A DNA stretch of 64,000 bases from Shewanella kaireitica (GCF_023284045.1 NZ_JAKIKQ010000001.1:372001-436000), one strand, 5' to 3'; positions 44,239 to 53,545 are shown, counted from the stretch's first letter. Notes: generated by a model from the letters alone, not told the origin. Made by a program: numbers and translations.

Positions 44239-44697
44239 ATGAATTACTTAAAAATAGTCGTCTTGCTGCTGTGTATGGGGGTGGCTGTCAACGTTATCGC
44301 TGGCGATAATCATGATTCAGCACCATCAAGTGGCGCGAAAGATATGCCGGGTGCTAAAGGTGTATTTGCTTTTAAACCCAGTGATTGGATAGAAGGAAAA
44401 ACGACCTGGTGGAAAGACAGTGATGGAGTCGCGCCTGGTGTTGCGGGTTGCCATATTGGTACTGATAAAAATGGCGTCGCAAACGGCAGAATGTTTGGCG
44501 AAGCATGCTTACCCGATGGCTTGCTGGTTGAGTCTAACCCAAGTAAAGATGTTGTTCATGCCCACGCTAATGATACGGGGCACCCTGATACATTTGACTG
44601 CAATGCTTGGTGTGTCGGTACGGGAAATAGCAGTGGTATGTGCACTATTGCATCCGCGGCACCTTGCGAGCAATCTGCTAAGTGTGTCTGTAAATAG
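44239..44697 (+). CDS. Cys-rich exported protein, function unknown
   Basis: 152 residues. Signal peptide (IVVLLLCMGVAVNVIAG, cleavage about residue 22). The mature chain has eight cysteines (AGCHIG, GEACLPD, FDCNAWC, SGMCTI, APCEQ, KCVCK), an even number suited to four disulphides, and ends on CVCK. No haem motif (CxxCH) and no domain I know. AAAAGGAC precedes the start by about 20 bases, and the gene has its own terminator. It could be a small secreted binding protein; no function is claimed. Confidence 0.75.
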   Translation: MNYLKIVVLLLCMGVAVNVIAGDNHDSAPSSGAKDMPGAKGVFAFKPSDWIEGKTTWWKDSDGVAPGVAGCHIGTDKNGVANGRMFGEACLPDGLLVESNPSKDVVHAHANDTGHPDTFDCNAWCVGTGNSSGMCTIASAAPCEQSAKCVCK

Positions 44698-44717
44698 CGG
44701 CTAGCTATATTAAATTT

Positions 44718-44761
44718 AAAGCAAACCGTTTACCTGTCGTTGGGGGGAAACGGTTTGCTTT
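44718..44761. terminator. Hairpin between Cys-rich gene and TonB receptor gene
   Basis: AAAGCAAACCGTTT and AAACGGTTTGCTTT form a perfect 14-bp stem with a 16-base loop; A/T-rich ends allow use on both strands. Confidence 0.82.
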
Positions 44762-44799
44762 ATTGGCCATTAAATCAATCTTGCAGGCTAACTATTATA

Positions 44800-47166
44800 T
44801 TAAAGGCTAAATTCTCCACGTACTGTCAAAGCAAACTGTCTTGGTTCGCCTAACGCCGGCGTACGAGTAAACTTATTGGTTATGTACTCTTCATCAAATA
44901 GGTTCTTACCTTGTAAGTAAACCCCTACGTTTTGCCACTCATAGCCTATCTGCATATTCACCAGTGTGCGGCTGTCGTTGTATGGATCAAACAGAGCGTC
45001 ACCTTCTTTATATCCTTCACGGTACGGATCGACCTTAACTGGCGCACTGTCGGCGTAGTTGGCATTGAGGTTAGCGAAAATACCATTATCGGCGGTGTAA
45101 GTTGCGCCCACATTACCTGTCCACTCTGGCGCGGTAAATTGACGACCCGATAAGTCATTCACAATGGGAGTGGTTTCAGTCGGAATGGAAATTACAAATT
45201 CAGTAAACTCGGTCTTTGATTGCCCTACTGAGGCATAAAGCGCTAGCTCGTTAGTTACTTGGTAATTCAGTTCAAGCTCAAACCCTTTCACGGTTGATTG
45301 ACCCGCATTGACTGTTTCGCTGTCATAACGGTTGGGTGAAAGCTGTACATTTACTTGTTGATCGCGCCAGTCCACATAAAACACGTTGGCATTGGCAATT
45401 AGGTCACCGTCTAACCAAATTGAACGCAGTGAAAATTCATAGTTATCAGTATATTCTGGGTCATATTCAAACACCTCTCCACGCGCATTATTAATGCCTA
45501 CGCCGCCTGAACGGTAGCCCTTTTGGAAAGAAAAACTGGTGATTAAGTCTTCAGTCCAGTGATAGCTCACGCCTAATTTCGGCAAAATGGTATTAAAGTC
45601 ATTATTAATTTGCGGGGTGGCTGTTGAAGCATTCGCAGCTAAATCATAAAACTGCTGATTAATACCGGCGATTAAAGGTGCGATACCTTCATAAGGGGTA
45701 CCCATATAACTGGCTGGATCAGGCATTTTATCTTTATTTAAAATGATGTACTGGGCGTCATTCTGGGTTTCTTGTTTTTCATGGTCAAAGCGAATACCGC
45801 CAAAAATATCCCACTTTTCAGTTATATTCCAAACGGCATCAGCAAACAGTGCATAGCTGGACACAGTCTGTTGTGATGACGTTAGCGCGCTCGTGTGAGC
45901 GGGGTTAAACTCGGCATATTGGTTAACCACTAGATCAGCGATAGGTTGGCTTAAACCGTACCTTGCTTGTAAAATATCACTTGTCAGCCCTAAGCGGTTT
46001 AGCTTTAAGTTACTTAAACCGTTAGAGTGGTCATCGATGTCTGTATTGAAATAATACGCACCAATAATGCCACTAAAATCATCGTACTCAAAGGTAAGTC
46101 TCAGCTCTTGACTGAGCGAGTCGGTAGTATTGTTATAGTTAGAAATGCTGCCGGTATCTTCTGGGAATTCACTTCCCTCGATTGCCAAGAAGTCAGAGTC
46201 CCAAGTAAATTGTGTATCGACACTAGACCAAGTGGTGTAGGAGCCAAGTGCCCAATAATCACTTAAGTCATAGTTTAGCTCCAACACCAGTATGTCGGCA
46301 TCGATAGCCTCTGCTCTTTCATCATTATTGTAAACATAGCGGTTTTCAAATGGATTTTGACCTTGGGCAATTTCTACCGCGGTATGACCATACTCACTAT
46401 TGGCACGGGTATAACCGAGTTGAGCTGAAAACTCAGGCATTGCCGATGGCTGATATAGCAGCTTTAATCGGTAAGTGCCGTCCTCACGATAATCGGCAGC
46501 TTCATTACGCACTAGGTTTTCGATATAACCATCAATCTCTTTTTTTTCGCCACTAAAACGAAATGAAAGTTCATCTTCGATAAGACCACCACCAATTGCA
46601 ACGCCAATCTCTCTTTGACCATTTTCACCTACCGTTAACTGATATTTGCCTTGCCAGTCTTGGGTTGGTGCTTGGGTCGTCATGATGACTGCGCCCGCTA
46701 ACGCATTACGTCCTTGCAAAGTAGATTGTGGGCCTCGTAATATTTCAACTTGTTTAGCGTCCCAAGTTGAAAAGCCACCACCATAAATCATGCGTTCTGG
46801 CAAAGGGGCCCCGTCCACGTAGACACTGGCTAAGAAACTATTCCCACCACCGGACACGTTAAAACCATCAATACCACGAATACTAAAGCTGCGATTACCG
46901 GTGACTTGAGCATTAGCGGTATTGATTAACACTTCACGAAAATCATTAATATTTTCCTGCTCCATCTGCTTCTCTGTTAGTACGGCAACACTGGTCGTCG
47001 TCTCTTGTACTGAGCGAGCAATTTTCTGCCCAGTAACCATGATGCGTTCGATGTTTGTTGTATCGATGCTGTCTTCGGCTATGACAGATAGGCAGGTTAA
47101 AGAGGCTGGAATAATTAACCCAAAGCGGATTGCGTTGGTAATAGGGTTTAACTTAGATGATCCCAT
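44800..47166 (-). CDS. TonB-dependent outer-membrane receptor
   Basis: 788 residues. Signal peptide, then a plug domain with IERIMVTGQKIARSVQETTTSVAVLT as the region around the TonB box, ILRGPQSTLQGRNALAGAVIMTT, and a 22-strand barrel ending LTVRGEFSL. The plug-barrel layout is full length. Fur-type sites lie upstream, and the divergent genes encode a PepSY-type iron protein, so ferric-siderophore import is the likely function. The ligand cannot be read from sequence. Confidence 0.92.
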   Translation of the reverse strand: MGSSKLNPITNAIRFGLIIPASLTCLSVIAEDSIDTTNIERIMVTGQKIARSVQETTTSVAVLTEKQMEQENINDFREVLINTANAQVTGNRSFSIRGIDGFNVSGGGNSFLASVYVDGAPLPERMIYGGGFSTWDAKQVEILRGPQSTLQGRNALAGAVIMTTQAPTQDWQGKYQLTVGENGQREIGVAIGGGLIEDELSFRFSGEKKEIDGYIENLVRNEAADYREDGTYRLKLLYQPSAMPEFSAQLGYTRANSEYGHTAVEIAQGQNPFENRYVYNNDERAEAIDADILVLELNYDLSDYWALGSYTTWSSVDTQFTWDSDFLAIEGSEFPEDTGSISNYNNTTDSLSQELRLTFEYDDFSGIIGAYYFNTDIDDHSNGLSNLKLNRLGLTSDILQARYGLSQPIADLVVNQYAEFNPAHTSALTSSQQTVSSYALFADAVWNITEKWDIFGGIRFDHEKQETQNDAQYIILNKDKMPDPASYMGTPYEGIAPLIAGINQQFYDLAANASTATPQINNDFNTILPKLGVSYHWTEDLITSFSFQKGYRSGGVGINNARGEVFEYDPEYTDNYEFSLRSIWLDGDLIANANVFYVDWRDQQVNVQLSPNRYDSETVNAGQSTVKGFELELNYQVTNELALYASVGQSKTEFTEFVISIPTETTPIVNDLSGRQFTAPEWTGNVGATYTADNGIFANLNANYADSAPVKVDPYREGYKEGDALFDPYNDSRTLVNMQIGYEWQNVGVYLQGKNLFDEEYITNKFTRTPALGEPRQFALTVRGEFSL

Positions 47167-47179
47167 GGCTTATCGTCCA

Positions 47180-47285
47180 AATGATAATGATTGCTATTAA
47201 CTGTGGCGCAGGATGCTATCACAATCATCTTGAGTTTTTCTAACGTTTTTACGATAATAAATACAAATCGTTATCATTTGTATTT
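47180..47285. promoter_or_regulatory. Two Fur-like boxes in the divergent iron promoter
   Basis: AATGATAATGATTGCTATT (47180-47198) matches the GATAATGAT core of the Fur box beside the TonB receptor start. AAATACAAAT and ATTTGTATTT (47259-47268, 47276-47285) form a perfect inverted repeat around CGTTATC on the side of the small membrane gene. Fur repression of both directions under iron-replete conditions is inferred. Confidence 0.7.
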
Positions 47286-47303
47286 AATTTGTGGGTTGGG
47301 TTT

Positions 47304-47633
47304 ATGATTTTTGTGGGCACATTACTGCTTTGGTTCGCTTGCTTTTTTAGTTATTTATCTTCTAATAAACAGCGGCTTATTGATTATTCTTTACCAAAGT
47401 ACATTGTTTGGATTGGTTTTGTAGTCGCCGTGGCTTTGGCCGTCAGTATCTTTACAAGTTACTACGGTTTGGTTGTTGCTATGTTAATCGCTTTGTTATT
47501 AATTATGGCGATGTGGATGATATTAGTGGTGATCTCCTCTCATGCTAACCGTCGTAGCATGTTGGTCTTTTCCCTCGGTGTGGGTTTATTTTCAAGTATT
47601 ATTTTACTAGGGGGCATTAACCATGTGGCCTAA
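47304..47633 (+). CDS. Small membrane protein (DUF3325-like) of an iron-uptake operon
   Basis: 109 residues from ATG 47304; the frame also opens at TTG 47289, and neither start has a strong ribosome site. Three to four hydrophobic segments (FVGTLLLWFACFFSYL, YIVWIGFVVAVALAVSIF, GLVVAMLIALLLIMAMWMILVV, MLVFSLGVGLFSSIILLGG). It resembles the small DUF3325 proteins encoded beside PepSY/PiuB-type proteins. The stop overlaps the next gene by 11 bp. Confidence 0.72.
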   Translation: MIFVGTLLLWFACFFSYLSSNKQRLIDYSLPKYIVWIGFVVAVALAVSIFTSYYGLVVAMLIALLLIMAMWMILVVISSHANRRSMLVFSLGVGLFSSIILLGGINHVA

Positions 47634-47886
47634 GTCTATTATCGCTTTTCTCGGTGGTTTATTGCTCTCTGTGAGTATTATGCTGAGTCTTTATCTGTTG
47701 CTCCCTTTAGCTATAGATATCAAATTACTGCTAGGTCTTTTGTCGGGCTTTCTTATTTGGGTTGCTGTCATGGTTTATTGCTATAGCTTTAACAATGGTA
47801 AAGCAGTGGCAGTCGCCTGTGGCAAGCTGTTGATGCTGTCGCTGCTCGTTAATGCTGTACTTTTCTGGACTCTACCTCCGCTATGA
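47623..47886 (+). CDS. Small membrane protein (DUF3649-like)
   Basis: 87 residues with three hydrophobic helices (IIAFLGGLLLSVSIMLSLYLLL, LLLGLLSGFLIWVAVMVYCY, LLMLSLLVNAVLFW). The position between the DUF3325-like and PepSY genes is where DUF3649 proteins are often found. It overlaps both neighbours (11 and 4 bp), so the three are one translationally coupled unit. Confidence 0.75.
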   Translation: MWPKSIIAFLGGLLLSVSIMLSLYLLLPLAIDIKLLLGLLSGFLIWVAVMVYCYSFNNGKAVAVACGKLLMLSLLVNAVLFWTLPPL

Positions 47887-49484
47887 ATACTCAAACAATG
47901 AAGAGACCTCAAAATAAATTAATTAAAAACCTCACTGAATCTCATAGTTGGATAGGGGTCATCATTTCGCCATTGCTGTTCCTTATATTTTGGGCTGGAG
48001 CTGTCACACTTTTCTATGAAGAGGTGAAACAGTGGGCTGTGCTACCGCAGTTCCCGGTTGCTGTGCAGCAGGAGCTACCTTTACAAGAGATTGTAGAAAG
48101 CAAGTTAGCACAACATGATTTTGACTATAAAGAGCACTTGATGGTGCAAATGCCGTCAGAGCATGACCCCTACTATAAGGTGTACCTAGATCTTGTTCGT
48201 GAGGAGGGAAAGGAGGACGAACATGGCGAGGTTGTATCTTTATTAATTGACCCTAACACTGGCGTCAGTGTGGCTGATAAAGAGGACTTTTTCTTAGGTG
48301 ACTTTCTCTATCAACTGCATTACAACCTAAATTTACCAGGAGGAACCTATCTCGTCGGTATCATCAGTTTGTTCTTTTTGTTTGCTTTGGTTTCTGGCGT
48401 ATTCATTCATGCAAAAAAGTTTTTTAAACACTTCTTTTTATATCGACATGATAAAAATCGCCGCGATAAATTGTTAGATCTGCACAATGTGGTCGGGGTG
48501 ATGACGCTGCCGTTTACCTTAATGTATGCCATCAGCGGCTTGGTATTTAATTTAGCGATAATTTATCAAATTGCCTTTGTAGTGTTTATCTATCAAGGCG
48601 ATCAAGACACGCTATTTAAAGATGCTGGGTTTACGTTGTTCGATGAACCGCAAATCGAAAAAACAATCGACATGAGCGGTGCATACCAGATTATCGACGA
48701 GGTAAGGGCACGAGATGATTTTCACTTGCGGAATGTGATTTTTTATAATTATGGCGACGAAGCGGCCATTATTCAGCTAAGAGGTAATGACTTAGTTAAC
48801 TTCTCTCAAAAGGATGAGTTTTTCTATCGCGTTAAAACCGGCGAACTACTTAATAAAACCGATATCAGTAATTACAATGTATTCCGTAAAGGTAGAGAGA
48901 TTATAGCAACCCTGCATTTTGGTGATTTTGCTGGCGTTGATGTGCGGGTTCTCTATTTCATCTTGTCGTTGGCAATCTGCGCCATGATAGTCATTGGTAA
49001 TATGCTGTGGCTGGATAAACGTGTTTTACAACAAAATGTTACGCAGCGAAGCATAAGTATTATACGAGGGCTGACTCTAGGTGGCTGTGGTGGCTTAGTG
49101 CTGGCAACAGCTGTGGCTTTCTTTATTGAGCGCGTGCTGCCTGCAACTATGCTAAATCGCGCAGACTGGCTGGTTTATAGCTTTGTCGGCAGTTTATTGC
49201 TTGCCATGGTGCTTGCGTATATCGTCGACGATAAAAAGCGTTATCTGGCACAGATGATCCTCGCCACTGTCGTGATCCTCGCGGTGACGCTGGTCGCTGA
49301 CTGGATATTATTTGGCGCGCAGTTAATACAACTTTGGCAATCAGGGTTTCAATCGGTGTTTGCTGTAGAAGTCGGCTTATTACTGTTTATCTGCCTTGGT
49401 TTATGGGTCGTGAAAAAACTGAATGTATTTAAACGGCTTCAAGCGAACAATGTTGCTTCGACAGGCGTGTTTGAAGGCTCATAA
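47883..49484 (+). CDS. PepSY-associated TM protein (PiuB-type), siderophore-iron reductase candidate
   Basis: 533 residues. Membrane helices at the N-terminus (WIGVIISPLLFLIFWAGAVTLFYEEV), a periplasmic PepSY-like segment, then YQLHYNLNLPGGTYLVGIISLFFLFALVSGVFIHAKKF, LHNVVGVMTLPFTLMYAISGLVFNL, and more helices to the C-terminus. The conserved His in HSWIG, LHYNL and LHNVVG are those of the PiuB/FoxB/FegB group, some of which reduce ferric siderophores with haem b. It is the last gene of the Fur-type operon. Confidence 0.88.
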   Translation: MNTQTMKRPQNKLIKNLTESHSWIGVIISPLLFLIFWAGAVTLFYEEVKQWAVLPQFPVAVQQELPLQEIVESKLAQHDFDYKEHLMVQMPSEHDPYYKVYLDLVREEGKEDEHGEVVSLLIDPNTGVSVADKEDFFLGDFLYQLHYNLNLPGGTYLVGIISLFFLFALVSGVFIHAKKFFKHFFLYRHDKNRRDKLLDLHNVVGVMTLPFTLMYAISGLVFNLAIIYQIAFVVFIYQGDQDTLFKDAGFTLFDEPQIEKTIDMSGAYQIIDEVRARDDFHLRNVIFYNYGDEAAIIQLRGNDLVNFSQKDEFFYRVKTGELLNKTDISNYNVFRKGREIIATLHFGDFAGVDVRVLYFILSLAICAMIVIGNMLWLDKRVLQQNVTQRSISIIRGLTLGGCGGLVLATAVAFFIERVLPATMLNRADWLVYSFVGSLLLAMVLAYIVDDKKRYLAQMILATVVILAVTLVADWILFGAQLIQLWQSGFQSVFAVEVGLLLFICLGLWVVKKLNVFKRLQANNVASTGVFEGS

Positions 49485-49520
49485 CTTGGGTTGTTTTTAA
49501 TGGCTCATCGGTGCCCCATG

Positions 49521-49544
49521 AGCGCAGTGTTACGCTGCGCTTTT
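49521..49544 (+). terminator. Terminator after the iron operon
   Basis: GCGCAG and CTGCGC pair around TGTTACG, followed by TTTT. A second weaker stem, GCTCAT/ATGAGC, lies just before. Confidence 0.7.
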
Positions 49545-49851
49545 GCTGTTTATTCGTATTTTATATCAACACATTGAACAGGTTGCCTATGATTTACATG
49601 AAGTAAATTAATTGGATTTTAATGCTTTAGTAAATATTATCCTTCGACAGTAAAATTTTAATTTACAATCCTAAAAATTGGTGTAGATTACGCCGCCTTA
49701 TCTAGTTCAACTTGTATTGATAGATAGATGCCATAGTCTGATTTAGGTCATTTTACCTGGGTCATTGTGTTGTTTATTTTGAATACTCTACACCTCCCAA
49801 AGTCTCATGACCCCAAGAAAGATAGAGCATTCCATTTTATAGGAAAGTTCA
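49545..49851. other. Gene-free gap before the ATP-grasp/DUF1704 unit
   Basis: About 307 bp of AT-rich sequence with no open frame I can support. It should contain the promoter of the 49852-52867 operon. TATAGGAAAG just before 49852 gives the ribosome site. No recognised operator. Confidence 0.5.
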
Positions 49852-50889
49852 ATGAATATATTATTTCTAATGTATCCATGGAAAAATATTGAGCCCGAAA
49901 CCGATACCACTTTACGTCTCATTCATGAGTGTGTGGCGCGTGGCCACACTGTGGCACTGGCGACGACGAGCAATTTAACCATGCGCGACACTGAAGCCAG
50001 TGCTTATTGCCGTGTATTTAGTAAAGCGCAGCCAACGCCTAATAATATCGTTTCGTTTTATAAGAGGGCGGAGTTTAAAACATTACGTTTACCCTTGGCT
50101 GGGTTTGACAGCATCATTATGCGTGCCAATCCGCCATTGGACACTATCGCGCTCAACTTCCTTGATTCGGTGCGTGATGACGTATTCATTATGAATGATA
50201 TTGATGGTTTACGAATAGCTAACAATAAGCTGTATACCGCGTCTTTTGACGACCCTGACAATAAGTTTATTCCGGTGACGCATGTATCAAAGACACCTGA
50301 GTACTTAGAGGAAGTGCTGCGAGAGTCTAAGACCGACAAGATGATCATGAAGCCGCTTGATGGCTTTGGCGGTCAAGGTGTGATCTTGGTCGAAAAAGCA
50401 GCTCAAAAGAGCTTCCATTCGTTGCTCGAGTTTTACATCAACAGCGGCAAGGGCGGTAACTACGTTATTTTACAGGAGTATGTAGAAGGCGCTGAAGAGG
50501 GCGATGTACGTATTCTAATGTTAAACGGTGAGCCCATTGGCGCCATGAAGCGTATTCCTGCATCAGGAGAGGTGCGCTCGAATATCCATGCTGGTGGTAG
50601 TGTGGTTAAACATACATTGACCAAAAATGAAAAAGCACTTTGCAAACATATTGGTCCTAAGTTGGTGCGTGACGGATTGTTCTTTGTGGGGATTGACGTC
50701 ATCAATGAGAAGTTGATTGAAGTTAACGTGCAAAGCCCCGGTGGGATTATGCGTATCAACAAGCTAAATAACGTCAAGCTGCAAAAGAAAGTGATTGATT
50801 TTGTAGAAAGCGTTGTGAATGCCAAAGAGGCGTTAAACATCAAGAAGACAGCGTTTAGAAAGGCGATTGACGATGCTCACATTAACTGA
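49852..50889 (+). CDS. ATP-grasp ligase, glutathione-synthetase-like
   Basis: 345 residues with the layout of GshB: an N-terminal domain opening NILFLMYPWKNIEPETDTTLRL with PPLDTIALNFL, then ATP-grasp elements MKPLDGFGGQGV (166-177), ILQEYVEGAEEGDVRILMLNGEPIGAMKR, and VGIDVINEKLIEVNVQSPGG (metal Glu and Asn). It forms an amide bond from a carboxylate and an amine at the cost of ATP. Because it is cotranscribed with an FGase-DUF1704 protein, and a housekeeping gshB is expected elsewhere beside rsmE, the substrate is probably not glutathione. The end overlaps the next start by 17 bp. Confidence 0.85.
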   Translation: MNILFLMYPWKNIEPETDTTLRLIHECVARGHTVALATTSNLTMRDTEASAYCRVFSKAQPTPNNIVSFYKRAEFKTLRLPLAGFDSIIMRANPPLDTIALNFLDSVRDDVFIMNDIDGLRIANNKLYTASFDDPDNKFIPVTHVSKTPEYLEEVLRESKTDKMIMKPLDGFGGQGVILVEKAAQKSFHSLLEFYINSGKGGNYVILQEYVEGAEEGDVRILMLNGEPIGAMKRIPASGEVRSNIHAGGSVVKHTLTKNEKALCKHIGPKLVRDGLFFVGIDVINEKLIEVNVQSPGGIMRINKLNNVKLQKKVIDFVESVVNAKEALNIKKTAFRKAIDDAHIN

Positions 50890-52867
50890 AAAAGAGTGCA
50901 TAGCATTAATTAATAAAGGCGAGTGCTTTCAAGCTGAAGTTAATAACGGATCGTATATTGTTAAGGTTGATGAATATTCGCCTGTTGTCTGTACGGCGAT
51001 TCATAATGGTCATCGCCTGCGAGACGATTTGAATAAAAGCTTTTTGCTGACCAAGCCGGAGCGGTTTTATGAGGAAGATCCTTATACCGATGAGCTACTG
51101 TCATCTTTTCCTATTGTACTGATAGGCAATGACTCACGTTTTGAATATGACTTGAACCGCCCAAAAGCGTTATCGACCTATTTCAAAACAGCTTGGAATA
51201 AGCAGGTCTGGCAGAAACCATTAACACCAAAGCAGCGTGGTGAAAGCCATGCAAAACATCAGTCTTTCTACAATGTGTTGGCAGCACTGATAGCAAAGTT
51301 AGAGCAGCAGTTTAAAAACAGTATTGTGTTTGATCTGCACTCTTATAATCATCAACGAATCGAGGCTGATACGCCGACATTCAATATTGGCACTAGCCAG
51401 ATTGATATTGAGCGGTGGGGAGCGACTTGTCATCACTTTGAAAAGCAGCTTAATAGAATAGAGCTGCCTAACTTAGTAGTGCGAGCAGCGACCGATGAGG
51501 TGTTTCAAGGGCGTGGCTATTTAATCGCTCACGTCAATGCCCATTTTGACAATACACTAGTGTTGCCGGTTGAAGTCAAGAAAGTGTTTATGGATGAAAC
51601 CACGGGCGAGTTATATCCGTTGGTATTAGAGGAGTTAAAAGCGGGCGTTAAGCTGGCTATATCAGAAACAGCGGCGTACTTTATGCGCCGCTTTGGTCAA
51701 CGTAAGTCGGTGCGTAATGTTGACCTTTTATCATCGACACTGTCGCCAGAGATTTTGTCACTTGATAAAAGCTTATTTAAGTTGGCTAATAATGTCGCCA
51801 CACTGAAATATATTAACCCGATAAACATCGCCAGCGAACGTAAGAAGTTTTTAGCGAAAAAAGGTGCTGTGACGCCTGAGTTTAACTATAAGCAGTTGAA
51901 TATTAATCCATACCAATTCCGTGAGCAGCTATACAAGCTACCGGTTGAAAATGTCATGGATGCCGATATTCAACAGCTTTATCGTCATGTGATTGATAAC
52001 TTAGCAACCAAAATTGATCTGCTTTGTTCGATTGGCACTGATGACTTTGTTTATAACTCGCTGAAATATTACGGTCAGCCAGATAAGGATGATATTGCTA
52101 ACGCTGAGTTTTTGCTGCGCGCCCCCGTGATAGAGGGTGATGATGACGCCGCAATCTATGATGCTGACCATGCGGTTAAATCGTTTCAAACGCAGGCGGA
52201 TGAATGGGGGCTGAAGTGTAAAGTGGAAAAGTCTTCGCGCATTGTCGCCAAAGCGATGGTGGATAACGAGAAGGGCAGTTTGTTAATTAACAAAGATGCC
52301 ATGTTCTCAGCTAAAGAGCTGATCGCATTTGCCTACCATGAATTAGGTGTGCATATGCTGACGACCATGAATGCAAGACGCCAACCGCTGCGAGTTTTGT
52401 CTTTAGGTTTAGTCGGTAATACTCATACCCAAGAAGGTGTGGCTATTTACAGCGAGTACTGCTCAGGAAATTTAACCCTCAATAGGTTGAAGGTGTTGGC
52501 TATGCGCGTTATCGCGGTCAATTTAATGTTAGCGCAGCGGGATTTCTCGATGACGTTCCAGACATTGATGCGGCAATATGGACAAACAACAGAGCAGGCA
52601 TTTACGTTAACGACACGAGTCTATCGTGGTGGCGGTTTTACGAAGGATTTTCTCTATCTAAAAGGCTTTAGAGATATCGTGAACCTAAGCAAGAGTTCAC
52701 CGCTTGATAATTTATTGGTTGGTAAAGCAGGGATATTGGACTTGCCAATTATTAGCGAAATGGTGGAGCGTAATATGCTGGAGAAACCAGTGCCTTTGTT
52801 TGCACTTGAGCATTGCCAGACGCCAGAAAGTGCAGTAATAGACTATCTCGTGTCTGCCATTCGATAG
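50873..52867 (+). CDS. N-formylglutamate amidohydrolase domain fused to DUF1704 (QEGLA) metallopeptidase domain
   Basis: 664 residues from ATG 50873 (AAGGCG upstream). Residues about 20-265 form an N-formylglutamate-amidohydrolase-like domain: His44 in IHNGH, the acidic DPYTDEL and His156 in DLHSY are the zinc-ligand positions. Residues about 290-660 are DUF1704: HELGVH (489-494) and TQEGVAIYSE (Glu521) are the HExxxH metal site and the QEGLA motif, here QEGVA, then GGFTKDFLYLKG. Human MATCAP tubulin carboxypeptidases are DUF1704 members. So it is a two-headed hydrolase paired with a ligase. Its substrate is unknown. Confidence 0.88.
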   Translation: MLTLTEKECIALINKGECFQAEVNNGSYIVKVDEYSPVVCTAIHNGHRLRDDLNKSFLLTKPERFYEEDPYTDELLSSFPIVLIGNDSRFEYDLNRPKALSTYFKTAWNKQVWQKPLTPKQRGESHAKHQSFYNVLAALIAKLEQQFKNSIVFDLHSYNHQRIEADTPTFNIGTSQIDIERWGATCHHFEKQLNRIELPNLVVRAATDEVFQGRGYLIAHVNAHFDNTLVLPVEVKKVFMDETTGELYPLVLEELKAGVKLAISETAAYFMRRFGQRKSVRNVDLLSSTLSPEILSLDKSLFKLANNVATLKYINPINIASERKKFLAKKGAVTPEFNYKQLNINPYQFREQLYKLPVENVMDADIQQLYRHVIDNLATKIDLLCSIGTDDFVYNSLKYYGQPDKDDIANAEFLLRAPVIEGDDDAAIYDADHAVKSFQTQADEWGLKCKVEKSSRIVAKAMVDNEKGSLLINKDAMFSAKELIAFAYHELGVHMLTTMNARRQPLRVLSLGLVGNTHTQEGVAIYSEYCSGNLTLNRLKVLAMRVIAVNLMLAQRDFSMTFQTLMRQYGQTTEQAFTLTTRVYRGGGFTKDFLYLKGFRDIVNLSKSSPLDNLLVGKAGILDLPIISEMVERNMLEKPVPLFALEHCQTPESAVIDYLVSAIR

Positions 52868-52884
52868 CGCTGCATTGTTATATA

Positions 52885-52921
52885 AAACGCCTGACTTCGA
52901 TTATGGAGTCGGGCGTTTTTT
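52885..52921 (+). terminator. Terminator after the DUF1704 gene
   Basis: ACGCCTGACT and AGTCGGGCGT pair (one G-U), with six T residues after. It closes the two-gene unit. Confidence 0.85.
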
Positions 52922-53115
52922 ATGTTTCGAGCATTTTCCAGATTCTCGGCATAACTGACATATTTGGAACAAGCTCTTAGTTTGCAGTGCTTGATCCAAA
53001 GATAATGTTCAAGATACTAGTAAGTCACCTTACTCGGTCTATGCAAGCACTAAATGATTATGTTCTGTAAAGTACCTTGGTAACGTAATCATTGCCAGTA
53101 ACTTGGTTGGCTGAT

Positions 53116-53394
53116 TTATGTTCTGTAAAGCACTTTAATCACATGCCAGCCGAATTTTGTTTTGACTAGGTGCGGAGTGATCAGCTCGCCGCTAAAGCAG
53201 ACTTTATCAAATTGTGGCACCATCTGACCTCGCTTAAACTCGCCTAAATGACCGCCCTTTTTACCTGAAGGACAGCTCGAATGCTTCTTTGCTAGCACAT
53301 CAAACTTAGCGCCCTTGTTTAATTGTTTAATAATATCTTCAGCAAGCTCTTTATGCTTAACCAAAATGTGCAGTGCCGCAGCTGTCTTTGCCAT
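53116..53394 (-). CDS. ppiC: Parvulin-type peptidyl-prolyl isomerase
   Basis: 92 residues, a stand-alone parvulin: [56 protein letters not shown] and [11 protein letters not shown] are the complete catalytic fold, and length matches E. coli PpiC. Cytosolic, no signal peptide. It isomerises Xaa-Pro bonds. AAGGCC precedes the ATG. Alone on this strand. Confidence 0.93.
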   Translation of the reverse strand: MAKTAAALHILVKHKELAEDIIKQLNKGAKFDVLAKKHSSCPSGKKGGHLGEFKRGQMVPQFDKVCFSGELITPHLVKTKFGWHVIKVLYRT

Positions 53395-53545
53395 GTTTTG
53401 GCCTTTATTTTGTTGAAACTAATGTACTGATTATACCGTTTAAGCTAAACCGTTAGCTAGTGCAGTACACAGGCAGATATATAATCATATTGCTTTATAA
53501 TGGGGGAAGACCTAAGGCGCAGCCGTTAGAAGAGTAAAGTTAATA

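Noticed and set aside
44420-44704. 94-codon frame inside the Cys-rich protein gene
   Set aside because: Overlaps a frame with signal peptide, start site and terminator; the alternative lacks these.
49852-50889. Naming the ATP-grasp gene gshB
   Set aside because: The fold fits, but the operon partner and the C-terminal motif NVQSPGG differ from the housekeeping context, so the substrate is left open.
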